Source: Curtobacterium ammoniigenes NBRC 101786
GTDB taxonomy: Bacteria > Actinomycetota > Actinomycetes > Actinomycetales > Microbacteriaceae
NCBI RefSeq assembly: GCF_001571045.1
Contig: NZ_BCSV01000001.1
Location: forward strand, 558,001-622,000
Reading direction: 5' to 3'
DNA length: 64,000 bases
The position numbers were made by a program, and so were the translations under genes. This document shows positions 37,671-48,493 of the stretch, piece by piece. Every line of letters starts with the position of its first letter. The first letter of the stretch is position 1. A model generated the notes under the pieces. That model was not told the DNA's origin. It made no database searches and saw only the letters and a list, made by a program, of their open reading frames with translations.

Positions 37671-39355
37671 AGGGGGTGCGCCTCCGGCGCATGCTCGCGG
37701 CCGTGGTGGCGCTGCTCATGGTGGTCGTCGTCACCGGCTGCGCCGCCATTCCGACGGGCGGGGGCGTTCGCGTCGGCGGCAAGATTCAGGAGCAGGCGCC
37801 GCCGGGGGTCGACTATCGACCGAACGGGCCGACGGAGAACGCCGACCAAGCCACGATCCTCCGGGAGTTCATCGATGCCGCCACGGGCGACCAGGACAAC
37901 TATGCGATCGCCCGGGAGTTTCTGAGCAAGCGGTTCGCGCAGCGGTGGAACCCGCGGCAGAGCGTGATGATCCGATCCGGGACGGGCACGATCGGGCGGA
38001 TCGACGACAGCCACTACACCTACACGATGACGGCAAGCGCGACGGTCGATGCCAACGGGGAATACACGCCGTCCGTGCGACCCGCGTTCACGACGCTGTC
38101 GTTCCAGTTCGTGAAAGAGGGCGGGCAGTGGCGCATCAGCTACGCGCCGGACGGCATCGTGCTCTCGCCGGTGAGCTTCGCGAGTGTGTTCCAGGCGCAC
38201 CCGCTGTACTTCTACGATCCGACGCACAAGTACCTGGTGCCGGATGAGCGGTGGTTCCTCGCCCGGTCGAGTACGAGCACGCGCATCGTGAGTGCGCTCC
38301 TCGACGGACCGAGCCCCTGGCTGAAGGGGGCGGTGGTGTCCGCGTTCCCCGAGGGCACGCAGCTGTCACTCAATGCGGTCACGACCGCGAACGGGACCGC
38401 CCAGGTCGACCTCACGAGTGACGCACTGAAGGCGACTGCAACCGAGAAGGCCTGGATGCGCGAGCAGCTCGCGCAGAGTCTGTCGTCGGTGGCGTCGATC
38501 TCCTCGGTCGACATCACGGTGGAAGGCACCTCTCTCGCGATCCCGCCGGCGAGCGGCGCCGCGCCACTCCGAGATCCGGACGTCGATCCGCGGCCCGTCG
38601 TCGCGGCCCGGCAGACCGTCGGATTCGCCACGCCGGGCACCGCGCAGTTGGCGACCGTGCCGAACATCGGAGCGAAGATCGCAGCCCTCGATCCGACCGC
38701 GATCGAGCTGACGCAGAACGACGGCTCGGCGGCCGTCCTCACGGCGGCCGGGGCGTACTTCGTCCGTGCGAGTACCTCGCTGCCCCTCAGGGTGGACGCG
38801 CGCCCGAATCTCATCGCGCCGTCGATCGACGAGGACGGGTACCTCTGGTCGGGGGAGTCGACGGATCCGACGTCGATCATCGCGTTCGATGCGAACGGCG
38901 GCCAGCATCCGATCGCGTCCTCGTTGCCGTCCGGGACGCTTGTCGCGTTCGCGGTGTCGCGGGACTCGAGTCGGGCGCTCGCACTCTTGAACACGTCGAA
39001 TGGCGCTGCGCTCTATGTGATGGGCATCGTTCGAAACACAGCGCGACAGCCGACCGCGCTCACGACGCCCATCCGCGTCCAGGTGGCCTCCGGCACCCCG
39101 CTCGACGCGGCGTGGCAGAGCGATCTCAGCATTGCCTCCATCGGGCAGACGCAGGCGGGCGTCTCCGTCGTGTCGGCGACGATCGGTGGCGACTCCTCGA
39201 CGCTACCGAAGCCGGCGGGTACGGCGACGACGGTGACTGGCGGCAGCTCCGACTCGATCCTGCTCCGGATGTCCGATGGTTCGGTGCTCGCGCAGAGCGG
39301 CGGCGGTTGGGACAGCACCGGCATCACCGCCGACGTACTGGCGACGCAGCGGTAG
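37667..39355 (+). CDS. lpqB: Lipoprotein LpqB
   Basis: A 562-aa exported lipoprotein that modulates MtrB activity at the outer membrane face. The start MKGVRLRRML leads into a hydrophobic stretch ending in the lipobox VVTGC with the lipidated Cys25. A GerMN-like domain covers about residues 190-300 (SALLDGPSPWLKGAVVSAFPEG) and a beta-propeller-like C-terminal half follows. The ATG overlaps the mtrB stop (ATGA), which fixes the start and indicates coupled translation. Confidence 0.95.
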   Translation: MKGVRLRRMLAAVVALLMVVVVTGCAAIPTGGGVRVGGKIQEQAPPGVDYRPNGPTENADQATILREFIDAATGDQDNYAIAREFLSKRFAQRWNPRQSVMIRSGTGTIGRIDDSHYTYTMTASATVDANGEYTPSVRPAFTTLSFQFVKEGGQWRISYAPDGIVLSPVSFASVFQAHPLYFYDPTHKYLVPDERWFLARSSTSTRIVSALLDGPSPWLKGAVVSAFPEGTQLSLNAVTTANGTAQVDLTSDALKATATEKAWMREQLAQSLSSVASISSVDITVEGTSLAIPPASGAAPLRDPDVDPRPVVAARQTVGFATPGTAQLATVPNIGAKIAALDPTAIELTQNDGSAAVLTAAGAYFVRASTSLPLRVDARPNLIAPSIDEDGYLWSGESTDPTSIIAFDANGGQHPIASSLPSGTLVAFAVSRDSSRALALLNTSNGAALYVMGIVRNTARQPTALTTPIRVQVASGTPLDAAWQSDLSIASIGQTQAGVSVVSATIGGDSSTLPKPAGTATTVTGGSSDSILLRMSDGSVLAQSGGGWDSTGITADVLATQR

Positions 39356-39467
39356 CTGCCAGGGCATTCGCGTCTTCCGCTCCTCCACCGCGGGGGAGGC
39401 CCGCCCCGCCTCCACAAGCGGCCCCCCGTCGTCCCCGCCCCGCCCTGGTCGGGAGCATGCTCCCGGC

Positions 39468-40181
39468 ATGACGATGAGGATCTTGGACCGACGCAGCCCG
39501 CAGCGAGCGGCGCTGCGCAACGCAGTGCTCGACGCGCTCGCGCTGATCCTGCCGGTCGACTGTGTCGGATGCGGCGCGCCGGACCGAGCGCTGTGCGACG
39601 GCTGCCGTCGACGGCTCAGCCAGGCGCCCGGTCACGTCCGGCTCGTGGCCGGCGTTCGCTGCGACGCCCCCTTCGAATACGTCGGCCTGCCGCGGAGCAT
39701 CATGCTCGCGATCAAGATCCGGAGCCAGACCGAGCTCCTGCCGCTCCTCGCCGCGCCGACCGCACAGCGCATCGAGCGTGCGCTCGCGGAGCATCCGGAC
39801 GCGCGGATCGTCCGCGTGCCGGGCACTCGTGCCGGGTTCCTGCGCCGTGGCTTCGACCCGGTCGAGCTGCTGGTCCGGCGTGTGCGCTCGCCGGGGCGTT
39901 CGCCGGGGCGGTCGCGACTCGCTCGATCCGCACCGTTGCTCCGTCGGCGGCGCGGATCGGGTACTTCGCGTGGCCAGAAGTCACGATCGGCGGTCGAACG
40001 CGTCGAGGCGACGGTCGGCACGCTCCGGGCAGACCATATTCGCGGTATCGCCGGGTCGCGGGTGATTCTTGTGGACGACGTGATCACCACCGGGGTGACG
40101 CTCGCTGAGGCCGTCCGCGCGGTTCGAGCGGCGGGCGGCACCATCGTGCGATGTGTGGCGATGGCGAGCGTGGTGGAGTGA
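39468..40181 (+). CDS. ComF family phosphoribosyltransferase-like protein
   Basis: A 237-aa protein of the ComF/amidophosphoribosyltransferase-like family. A zinc-ribbon N-terminus has Cys32, Cys35, Cys43 and Cys46 (CVGCGAPDRALCDGC). The C-terminal part has the PRPP loop VILVDDVITTGVTL. The middle is rich in Arg and Ser and includes repeated SPGRSPGRSR. It corresponds to Rv3242c between lpqB and hpf in M. tuberculosis. In competent bacteria ComF acts in DNA uptake and recombination; in actinobacteria the role is unsettled. The ATG at 39468 is used; another two codons later is possible. Confidence 0.88.
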   Translation: MTMRILDRRSPQRAALRNAVLDALALILPVDCVGCGAPDRALCDGCRRRLSQAPGHVRLVAGVRCDAPFEYVGLPRSIMLAIKIRSQTELLPLLAAPTAQRIERALAEHPDARIVRVPGTRAGFLRRGFDPVELLVRRVRSPGRSPGRSRLARSAPLLRRRRGSGTSRGQKSRSAVERVEATVGTLRADHIRGIAGSRVILVDDVITTGVTLAEAVRAVRAAGGTIVRCVAMASVVE

Positions 40182-40347
40182 TCGGGGACGCCTGCGAACC
40201 AGGCACGCTGCAGGGCGAACGCGTGTCGCACGACCGGCTCGCTCGAGAAATCTCACCCCCTTCGCGTGATTACGGGCTACGCTCGCCCGCAAGGCGTCAG
40301 GAGATCGCCGGATGGAGGCGACGCGCCGAGTCTGGATGGGAGCCGCC

Positions 40348-41073
40348 ATGGACGTGACGATCACGGGCAGGAACGTCGGTATCACCGATCGATTCCGGAG
40401 CTACGTCGAGGAGAAATCCGCGAAGATCGACGCGCTCGCCGATCGGGCGCTCGCATTCGAAATCCGCGTCAGTCGACACCATGAGAAATCCGGTGGTAAC
40501 CCGGGTGACGACCGTGTAGAACTGACGCTCGTCGGACCAGGACCGCTTGTCCGGGCGGAGTCGACCGCGTCCGACAAGTACGCCGCCTTCGACCTCGCGT
40601 TTGCCCGCATCATGGAGCGGCTGCGGCGCGCGAAGGACCGCAAGAAGGTTCACCGCGGTCGGCACCGTCCGACATCGGTCGCCGAGGCGGCCGGGCGGTC
40701 CTTCGCCGATATGGGCGTCGTTCCGGCAGACGGCGGTCTCATCGAGACGGTCGCGACCGGTGCGATCCCCGTCGTGCCAGCGGCCGAGGAGCAGGACGAT
40801 GATGTCTACTGCCCGGTCGTCATCCGACGCAAGGTGTTCTCCGCGAACCCGATGACCGTCGATGACGCGCTCTACTTCATGGAGCTCGTCGGGCACGATT
40901 TCTACCTGTTCACCGACTCCGAGACCGGTCGCCCCAGCGTCGTGTATCGGCGCAAGGGTTGGGACTACGGGGTCATCGCGATCGACGAACCGGGAGCCGA
41001 CGCCTCCGGGGTCGCTTCGGAGCAGGACGAGTCGAGCATCGCTCGGCCTGACGCTCTGCGGGTCTCGGCCTGA
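40348..41073 (+). CDS. hpf: Long-form ribosome hibernation promoting factor
   Basis: A 241-aa long HPF. The N-terminal RaiA domain (MDVTITGRNVGITDRFRSYV, to about residue 105) binds the 30S decoding centre. The C-terminal dimerisation domain (about 155-215) has VIRRKVFSANPMTVDDAL and the HDFYLFTD and VVYRRKGWDYGVI strands, and joins two ribosomes into 100S particles. The tail beyond residue 220 is short and acidic. The ATG at 40348 has GGGAG 7 nt upstream. A stem-loop overlaps its last codons and stop (41049-41087). Confidence 0.94.
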   Translation: MDVTITGRNVGITDRFRSYVEEKSAKIDALADRALAFEIRVSRHHEKSGGNPGDDRVELTLVGPGPLVRAESTASDKYAAFDLAFARIMERLRRAKDRKKVHRGRHRPTSVAEAAGRSFADMGVVPADGGLIETVATGAIPVVPAAEEQDDDVYCPVVIRRKVFSANPMTVDDALYFMELVGHDFYLFTDSETGRPSVVYRRKGWDYGVIAIDEPGADASGVASEQDESSIARPDALRVSA

Positions 41074-41087
41074 GGTTCAGAGCGTCA
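41049..41087 (+). terminator. Stem-loop across the hpf stop codon
   Basis: TGACGCTCTG (41049-41058) pairs perfectly with CAGAGCGTCA (41078-41087). The stop codon of hpf lies in the loop. A related sequence recurs at 41115-41135, with GCGTCA/TGACGC forming a second small hairpin. It may terminate hpf transcripts or protect their 3' end. Confidence 0.5.
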
Positions 41088-41147
41088 CGGCCTGAGGTAC
41101 AGCGCGTCACGGCCTGACGCTCTGCGGGCCTCGACCTGGCCCTCGGT

Positions 41148-41192
41148 GCTGGGATGTCCGGTCCGACCGTTCGATCGGTCGGACATCCCAGC
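41148..41192 (+). promoter_or_regulatory. Nested inverted repeat upstream of secA
   Basis: Two pairings compete. GCTGGGATGTCC (41148-41159) pairs with GGACATCCCAGC (41181-41192) over 12 bp, while GTCCGACCG (41161-41169) pairs with CGGTCGGAC (41176-41184) over 9 bp around TTCGAT. They share 41181-41184, so they are mutually exclusive in part. It lies 163 bp before the secA start. Confidence 0.55.
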
Positions 41193-41354
41193 ACGACGCC
41201 ACCCCCGGGATCGCTCGCAATCGCCCACCAGGCCGGATTCGCTCTCAGGCGGACCGCTTCTGCGGTTGCTAGCATTGCTCGTCGATCAGCGCGGGCGGGA
41301 ATCCGACCGGATCGAAACGACGCCTCGCGCTCGACGACCGCATAAGGAGTACGC

Positions 41355-44147
<2,793 letters not shown>

Positions 44148-44164
44148 GGCGCAGTCTCACCGAG

Positions 44165-44201
44165 TCACGGCCCGTTTCCGCGCCCCGCGGACGGGCCGTG
44201 A
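44165..44201. terminator. Terminator hairpin after secA
   Basis: TCACGGCCCGT (44165-44175) pairs perfectly with ACGGGCCGTGA (44191-44201), an 11-bp stem, with a further CCGC/GCGG pairing in the loop. It starts 17 nt after the secA stop and, being symmetrical, could also serve the convergent Rv3235-like gene. The rest of the gap (44210-44376) has degenerate TTCGGGCGATGC-like repeats only. Confidence 0.7.
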
Positions 44202-44376
44202 TGCTGTTTCGGCAAGACGCGGGCACGCGCCCGTCCCAGCGGAGTAGTCGGGGCGGGGAACGCCGAGCACTCCGGGCGATGCAGGGGGCGATTCGGGTCG
44301 GGTGTTTCGGGCGATGCAGCAGGCGGTTCGGGCGCTCCGGGCGATTCGGGCGTACTCCGCCGACGCTCGGCCAGGG

Positions 44377-44802
44377 TCAGAGGACGTGAATGGCGCTGGC
44401 GCGCCAGCGCTGGTCGCGCCCGAGTTCCATCCGAACCGCGACCGCGCGCACGCGGGGTCGCTGGTGGACGACCACTGAGACCTCGACAACCCCGGCGGCA
44501 GGCCGGCACGAGCGGACGGTGCCGACGCTGAGCATCGGCCTTGACGCGGTGCGTCGACGGACGGAGCGACCGCGCGCGGCGATGACGATGCGCCGTTCGA
44601 GATGTCGCTGCACATCGTCAGTGATCCACCGAGCGATCGTCTCGAGGTCGCGAGCGCCGCAGATGATCTCGATCGCGCAGAGCGCGAGATCGCGCGCGGT
44701 CGCGGCGGGATCGGGAGGCGCCTCCGAGCGCGGCATCGGGCGCTGTGGAGACCCCTGACCCGGTGTGGGAGCCGGCTCAGGGAGCGCGCTGGTGTGAGGC
44801 AA
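44377..44802 (-). CDS. Rv3235 family protein
   Basis: A 141-aa protein with a Pro-rich leader of about 35 residues, a helical part (AATARDLALCAIEIICGARDL) and a beta-rich end VHQRPRVRAVAVRMELGRDQRWRAS, the hallmark of the actinobacterial Rv3235 family. The fold resembles small wing domains; function is unknown. It starts with TTG at 44802, supported by GGAG 7 nt upstream. It is transcribed toward secA and away from pdtaS, in the same neighbourhood as in M. tuberculosis. Confidence 0.82.
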   Translation of the reverse strand: MPHTSALPEPAPTPGQGSPQRPMPRSEAPPDPAATARDLALCAIEIICGARDLETIARWITDDVQRHLERRIVIAARGRSVRRRTASRPMLSVGTVRSCRPAAGVVEVSVVVHQRPRVRAVAVRMELGRDQRWRASAIHVL

Positions 44803-44943
44803 GATGATTCTCCGGTCCTGGTGACGGGCGCCACCGATCGCCGGTCGATGCTAGTAAAGTATGAAATGCAGGATGTTGTTTCGCACACAACCCTGTGGAT
44901 GACCGGCGTCCGGGCGCCTCACGCCCCGACCTAGACTTGACAG

Positions 44944-46440
44944 GTGCCGACCCTCAGTGAACTTGTCATCGCCCAAGGTCGCTCCTGCGACGCAGATGTC
45001 GAATGGCTGCATCTGCTGGTGGGGGATTGGCAGTTGCTCGCCGACCTGTCGTTCGCGGACATCGTGCTGTGGGTGCCGTCGGCGGACGGTTCGTTCGTTG
45101 CCGTCGCGCACGCGCGTCCGTCGTCAGCGGCGACCCTGTTCTATCGGGACATCATCGGTCAGCATGCCCGTGAAGAGTGGCTCGACCAGATCACCCGGTG
45201 CTTCAACGACAGTGCCATCGTCGACTCGGCGGAGCCCGACTGGTACGAGGACACACCCACGCGGGTTCGCGCGATCCCAGTGCTGCGGCGGCTCACCGCG
45301 TCCAGCACCAAGACGACCGACGGCCCGATCGCAGTAGTCACCCGCCACTCCAACGTCGACGAGCTCCGGACCCCGAGTCGCCAGGAGTTGACCTTCAACA
45401 CCTCCGCGAATGACCTCTTCGGCATGATCGCCGTCGGCGACTTCCCTGACCTCGGAGCGCCAGCGGGCCCGCGTCGAGGAGCGCCGCGCGCATCGGACGG
45501 GCTGCTACGGCTCGACGTCGACGGGGTCGTGACGTTCGCGAGTCCCAACGGGCTGAGCGCATTCAATCGGATGGGCTTCGACGGGGAGCTCGAGCGGCGG
45601 TCGCTGGCGGAGGTGACGACGGACCTCCTGGGCGCCCAGCTCGAGGTGGACGAATCGCTGCCGCTCGTGGTGACCGGGCGTGCGCCATGGCGGGCGGATA
45701 TCGATGCGCGGGGCGTGACGGTGACCCTCCGATCGATCCCGCTCCGCGACCACGGGCAGCGGATCGGCGCGATCGTGCTCTGCCGCGATGTCACCGAGAT
45801 GCGGCATCAGGAGCGCGAACTCATCACGAAAGACGCCACCATCCGAGAGATTCACCACCGCGTGAAGAACAACCTGCAGACGGTGGCATCGTTGCTGCGG
45901 ATCCAGGCGCGACGGACCCATTCCGATGAGGCTCGGGACGCCCTCCAGCAGGCGATGCGGCGTGTCGCGGCGATCGCCGTCGTGCACGACACCCTCTCGA
46001 CCGGACTCAGTCAGAACGTCGACTTCGATGACGTGTTCGACAGCGTTCTGAAGCTCGTGACCGAGGTCGCGGCAAGCCACAACACGACCGTGCACCCGAA
46101 GAAGACGGGCGAGTTCGGGGTGCTCCCCTCGGAGGCGGCGACGCCGCTGGCGCTCGGACTCACGGAGCTCGTGACGAACGCCGTCGAGCACGGACTCGAC
46201 GGCCGCGACGGCGAGGTCGAGATTGTCGCGCACCGGTTCGATGACCACCTTGAGGTGGAGGTCCGCGACAACGGCCGCGGTCTGCCCGAGGGACAGGTCG
46301 GCTCCGGACTCGGAACGCAGATCGTGCGCACCCTCATCCAAGGCGAGCTCGGCGGCACCATCGACTGGCACACGCTCGTCGGCAGCGGCACCGAGGTGAC
46401 GATCTTCATCCCGTTCCGCTGGCTCACGGCCGCGGCCTGA
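44944..46440 (+). CDS. pdtaS: Cytoplasmic sensor histidine kinase PdtaS
   Basis: A 498-aa soluble kinase with a GAF-like domain (about 15-150), a PAS domain (about 180-290) and a HisKA_2/HATPase_c module. The phospho-acceptor lies in EIHHRVKNNLQTVASLL (His304/His305); the ATP-binding part has ELVTNAVEHG, DNGRGLPEG and GSGLGTQI. PdtaS phosphorylates PdtaR, an RNA-binding antiterminator, in nutrient and copper/NO stress responses. The order PdtaS-whiB1 matches Rv3220c-Rv3219. No pdtaR gene is in the window. The GTG at 44944 begins the conserved start; the 141-bp upstream gap is AT-rich for this genome. Confidence 0.93.
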   Translation: MPTLSELVIAQGRSCDADVEWLHLLVGDWQLLADLSFADIVLWVPSADGSFVAVAHARPSSAATLFYRDIIGQHAREEWLDQITRCFNDSAIVDSAEPDWYEDTPTRVRAIPVLRRLTASSTKTTDGPIAVVTRHSNVDELRTPSRQELTFNTSANDLFGMIAVGDFPDLGAPAGPRRGAPRASDGLLRLDVDGVVTFASPNGLSAFNRMGFDGELERRSLAEVTTDLLGAQLEVDESLPLVVTGRAPWRADIDARGVTVTLRSIPLRDHGQRIGAIVLCRDVTEMRHQERELITKDATIREIHHRVKNNLQTVASLLRIQARRTHSDEARDALQQAMRRVAAIAVVHDTLSTGLSQNVDFDDVFDSVLKLVTEVAASHNTTVHPKKTGEFGVLPSEAATPLALGLTELVTNAVEHGLDGRDGEVEIVAHRFDDHLEVEVRDNGRGLPEGQVGSGLGTQIVRTLIQGELGGTIDWHTLVGSGTEVTIFIPFRWLTAAA

Positions 46441-46488
46441 GGGTTGCGGGTCTGCGGTGCGCTCGCTGATCCTGACAGCGGCAACGAG

Positions 46489-46527
46489 GAAGCGCCCGCC
46501 AATCCGTGTGGATGCGGCGGGCGCTTC
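46489..46527. terminator. Bidirectional terminator between pdtaS and whiB1
   Basis: A perfect 12-bp stem, GAAGCGCCCGCC (46489-46500) with GGCGGGCGCTTC (46516-46527), around a 15-nt loop, sits midway between two convergent genes. Confidence 0.75.
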
Positions 46528-46580
46528 GTGGTTCGGGTGTATTCGACGCGCTCGTTGCGAGCGCTCGTCCGTGCGGCTCC

Positions 46581-46829
46581 CTAGGAGGCGCGGCGCGCGC
46601 GGGCTGCGCGCCGCTTGAGTGCGCGGCGCTCGTCTTCGCTGAGGCCGCCCCAGACACCGGAGTCCTGGGAGGTCTCGAGTGCGTACTGGAGGCAGGTCTC
46701 GGTCACGGTGCAGCGGGCGCACACCGACTTCGCCTTCTCGATCTGGTCCACTGCGGGACCAGTGTTGCCGACCGGGAAGAAGAGCTCCGGGTCCGCGGTG
46801 AGGCAGGCTGCCTTGTCACGCCAATCCAT
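46581..46829 (-). CDS. whiB1: WhiB1 iron-sulfur transcriptional regulator
   Basis: An 82-aa WhiB1 protein. Cys9, Cys37, Cys40 and Cys46 bind a nitric-oxide-sensitive [4Fe-4S] cluster; the GVWGG turn is at 58-62 and the basic tail RRALKRRAARARR binds DNA. WhiB1 associates with the primary sigma factor and is essential in mycobacteria. The ATG at 46829 has AAGGAG 9 nt upstream. Sequence agreement with the family is near complete across the cluster region (DWRDKAACLTADPELFFPVG). Confidence 0.97.
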   Translation of the reverse strand: MDWRDKAACLTADPELFFPVGNTGPAVDQIEKAKSVCARCTVTETCLQYALETSQDSGVWGGLSEDERRALKRRAARARRAS

Positions 46830-47121
46830 GGCTGATGCTCCTTATGAGTGATTCATTCGGTCGCGGCCGCAGTGGGGGACGTGGGCTTCTCGTGCAGCGT
46901 ACATGGGCGAACCAAAGCTCGCCGTGAACTCGAGCGCTGCACATCGCAGCGCGTCGAACCTCGGGGTGGAGGAATCACTCGAGAGAGTCACATCCCGCCT
47001 CGGGACTCGGGGGAGAGACCGACTGCGGGGGACACTCACCTCTTCGTGGCGTCCGAACGACCGTCAAACATCGTTCCATACTGGTATCCCCAAATCAAGG
47101 GTTTCAGACTGGAGGAACGCT

Positions 47122-47574
47122 GTGTCGAACACCCCCAACCCGGCATACGAATCGCCTGATCGGAGCGCGATTCGCACGCCGGCCGCGCTGGGGCTCCTGG
47201 TGATCCTCGTGCTCGAGCTCCTCGCGCTCGTCGCGGTCACGCTCGTCCTGATCGTCGATGTGTTCGCCGGAGGCGCATCGAGCGAATCGGGGGGCATCGC
47301 GCTTGCGATCCTCGCATTGATCACCACGCTCTGGGTGGCGTTCATGTGCATCGGACTCGTGCGGGCCCGACCCTGGGTGCGCAGCGGCATCGTGGTGTGG
47401 GAGTTCATCCTCGTCGCGATCGGCATCGGCGCGTTCCAAGGCGTCTTCCGGGTCCCGTCGATCGGGTGGGCGCTGCTCATCCCCGCTGTGATTGCGCTCG
47501 TCCTCGTGTTCTTGCCACCGGTGACGCGCCTCCTGGCTCGCGATCCGGAGCGCGACCGCGAGCCGGAGGAGTGA
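47122..47574 (+). CDS. Small integral membrane protein, family unknown
   Basis: A 150-aa protein with four hydrophobic segments (about 18-40, 52-70, 84-102, 110-128) and a charged C-terminal tail (ARDPERDREPEE). I choose the GTG at 47122, which has GGAGG 6 nt upstream; longer frames lack ribosome sites and fall in the whiB1 promoter region. I do not recognise the family; similar four-helix proteins are widespread beside whiB1 in Micrococcales. A CATACT sequence near 47080 could be the -10. Confidence 0.8.
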   Translation: MSNTPNPAYESPDRSAIRTPAALGLLVILVLELLALVAVTLVLIVDVFAGGASSESGGIALAILALITTLWVAFMCIGLVRARPWVRSGIVVWEFILVAIGIGAFQGVFRVPSIGWALLIPAVIALVLVFLPPVTRLLARDPERDREPEE

Positions 47575-47580
47575 GCGGAC

Positions 47581-48051
47581 TCAGTCGAGCCCGAGCTTCT
47601 TCCGGAGGCTGGCGACGTGTCCGGTCGCTTTGACGTTGTACAGGGGGAGCGACACGACGCCATCGGCGTCGACCACGATCGTCGAGCGGATCGTGCCGGT
47701 GACGACCTTGCCGTAGTTGTTCTTCTCGCCGTATGCGCCGTAGGCCTTGTGCACGGCGAGATCGGGGTCGCTGAGCAGCGGGAACGTGAGCGACTGCTCC
47801 TCCTTGAAGCGCTGGAGCGCAGGCAGTTCGTCCTTCGAGACGCCGAGCACCTCGTAGCCCGCGGCCTGGAGGCTCGACATGCTGTCCCGAAAATCGCATG
47901 CCTCCGTCGTGCAGCCGGGGGTCGACGCGGCGGGGTAGAAGTAGACGATCACGTTGCGGCCGCGAAGGTCGTGCAGGCTGTGCTCGGTGCCGTTCTCATC
48001 GGGCAGGGTGAAGTCCGGGGCGGTGTCGCCGGCGGCAAGACGATCGGTCAT
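47581..48051 (-). CDS. bcp: Thioredoxin-dependent thiol peroxidase (Bcp/PrxQ)
   Basis: A 156-aa atypical 2-Cys peroxiredoxin that reduces peroxides. The active site P-A-A-S-T-P-G-C holds Thr44 and peroxidatic Cys47; Cys52, five residues on, is the resolving cysteine as in the alpha2-helix Bcp subgroup. GVSKD, FPLLSDPD and RSTIVVD are the usual landmarks. It ends 7 nt from the convergent small membrane protein, so both transcripts probably overlap. Confidence 0.96.
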   Translation of the reverse strand: MTDRLAAGDTAPDFTLPDENGTEHSLHDLRGRNVIVYFYPAASTPGCTTEACDFRDSMSSLQAAGYEVLGVSKDELPALQRFKEEQSLTFPLLSDPDLAVHKAYGAYGEKNNYGKVVTGTIRSTIVVDADGVVSLPLYNVKATGHVASLRKKLGLD

Positions 48052-48175
48052 CTGCGGAGCTCCTTCAGCGGTGAGATCTGTCGCGGTACCGCCCGTCCGG
48101 GCGGCCGCTCATCCCATGCTATTGTTGTCTCCCGTTGCGGCTCGGGTCCGAATCTTCGACTGTGCGGCGACGTAC

Positions 48176-48248
48176 GCGCCTCTAGCTCAATCGGCAGAGC
48201 AACTGACTCTTAATCAGTGGGTTCTGGGTTCAAGTCCCAGGGGGCGCA
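48176..48248 (+). tRNA. tRNA-Lys (anticodon CTT)
   Basis: A 73-nt cloverleaf: acceptor GCGCCTC pairs with GGGGCGC (one G-T), D arm GCTC/GAGC, anticodon stem ACTGA/TCAGT with loop CTCTTAA (anticodon CTT at 48209-48211), and T arm CTGGG/CCCAG with TTCAAGT. The CCA end is not encoded. The accessory island starts directly after it. Confidence 0.96.
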
Positions 48249-48394
48249 CTTCGGGGTGGTCGGAGTATTGCGGAATTTCGGTTGGTAAATTCCCGACATA
48301 GGCCACCTGACACCGATCAGGGTCGCCCGAGCGGCGCACGTTGGCTCTGGGACGGCACGTCGCCGCTGTCGCGGAGGGGGTGGGGAACGCAAAA

Positions 48395-48426
48395 ATGCCC
48401 CCGGCCCGGAATCGAGCAGGGGGCAT
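48395..48426 (-). terminator. Terminator of the DDE transposase gene
   Basis: GGGGGCAT/ATGCCCCC stem (48395-48402 with 48419-48426) followed on the minus strand by a run of five T. It lies 68 nt beyond the transposase stop. The remaining part of 48249-48493 shows no gene. Confidence 0.65.
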
Positions 48427-48493
48427 CGGCGGCGGAGCAGCGTGGCTCCGTCGGAGGTGGGGTTGTGTTCTGTTGTGCGGAGGCGGGTCGCGG

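Noticed and set aside
44803-44943. Search for a BldC/MerR-type gene between the Rv3235-like gene and pdtaS
   Set aside because: The 141-bp gap is too small and has no ORF; it holds only an AT-rich stretch with a GTTGT/ACAAC partial palindrome.
48176-48248. Possible attL/attR pair from the tRNA-Lys 3' end
   Set aside because: I found no second copy of the tRNA 3' sequence inside the window, so integration at the tRNA remains only a suggestion.
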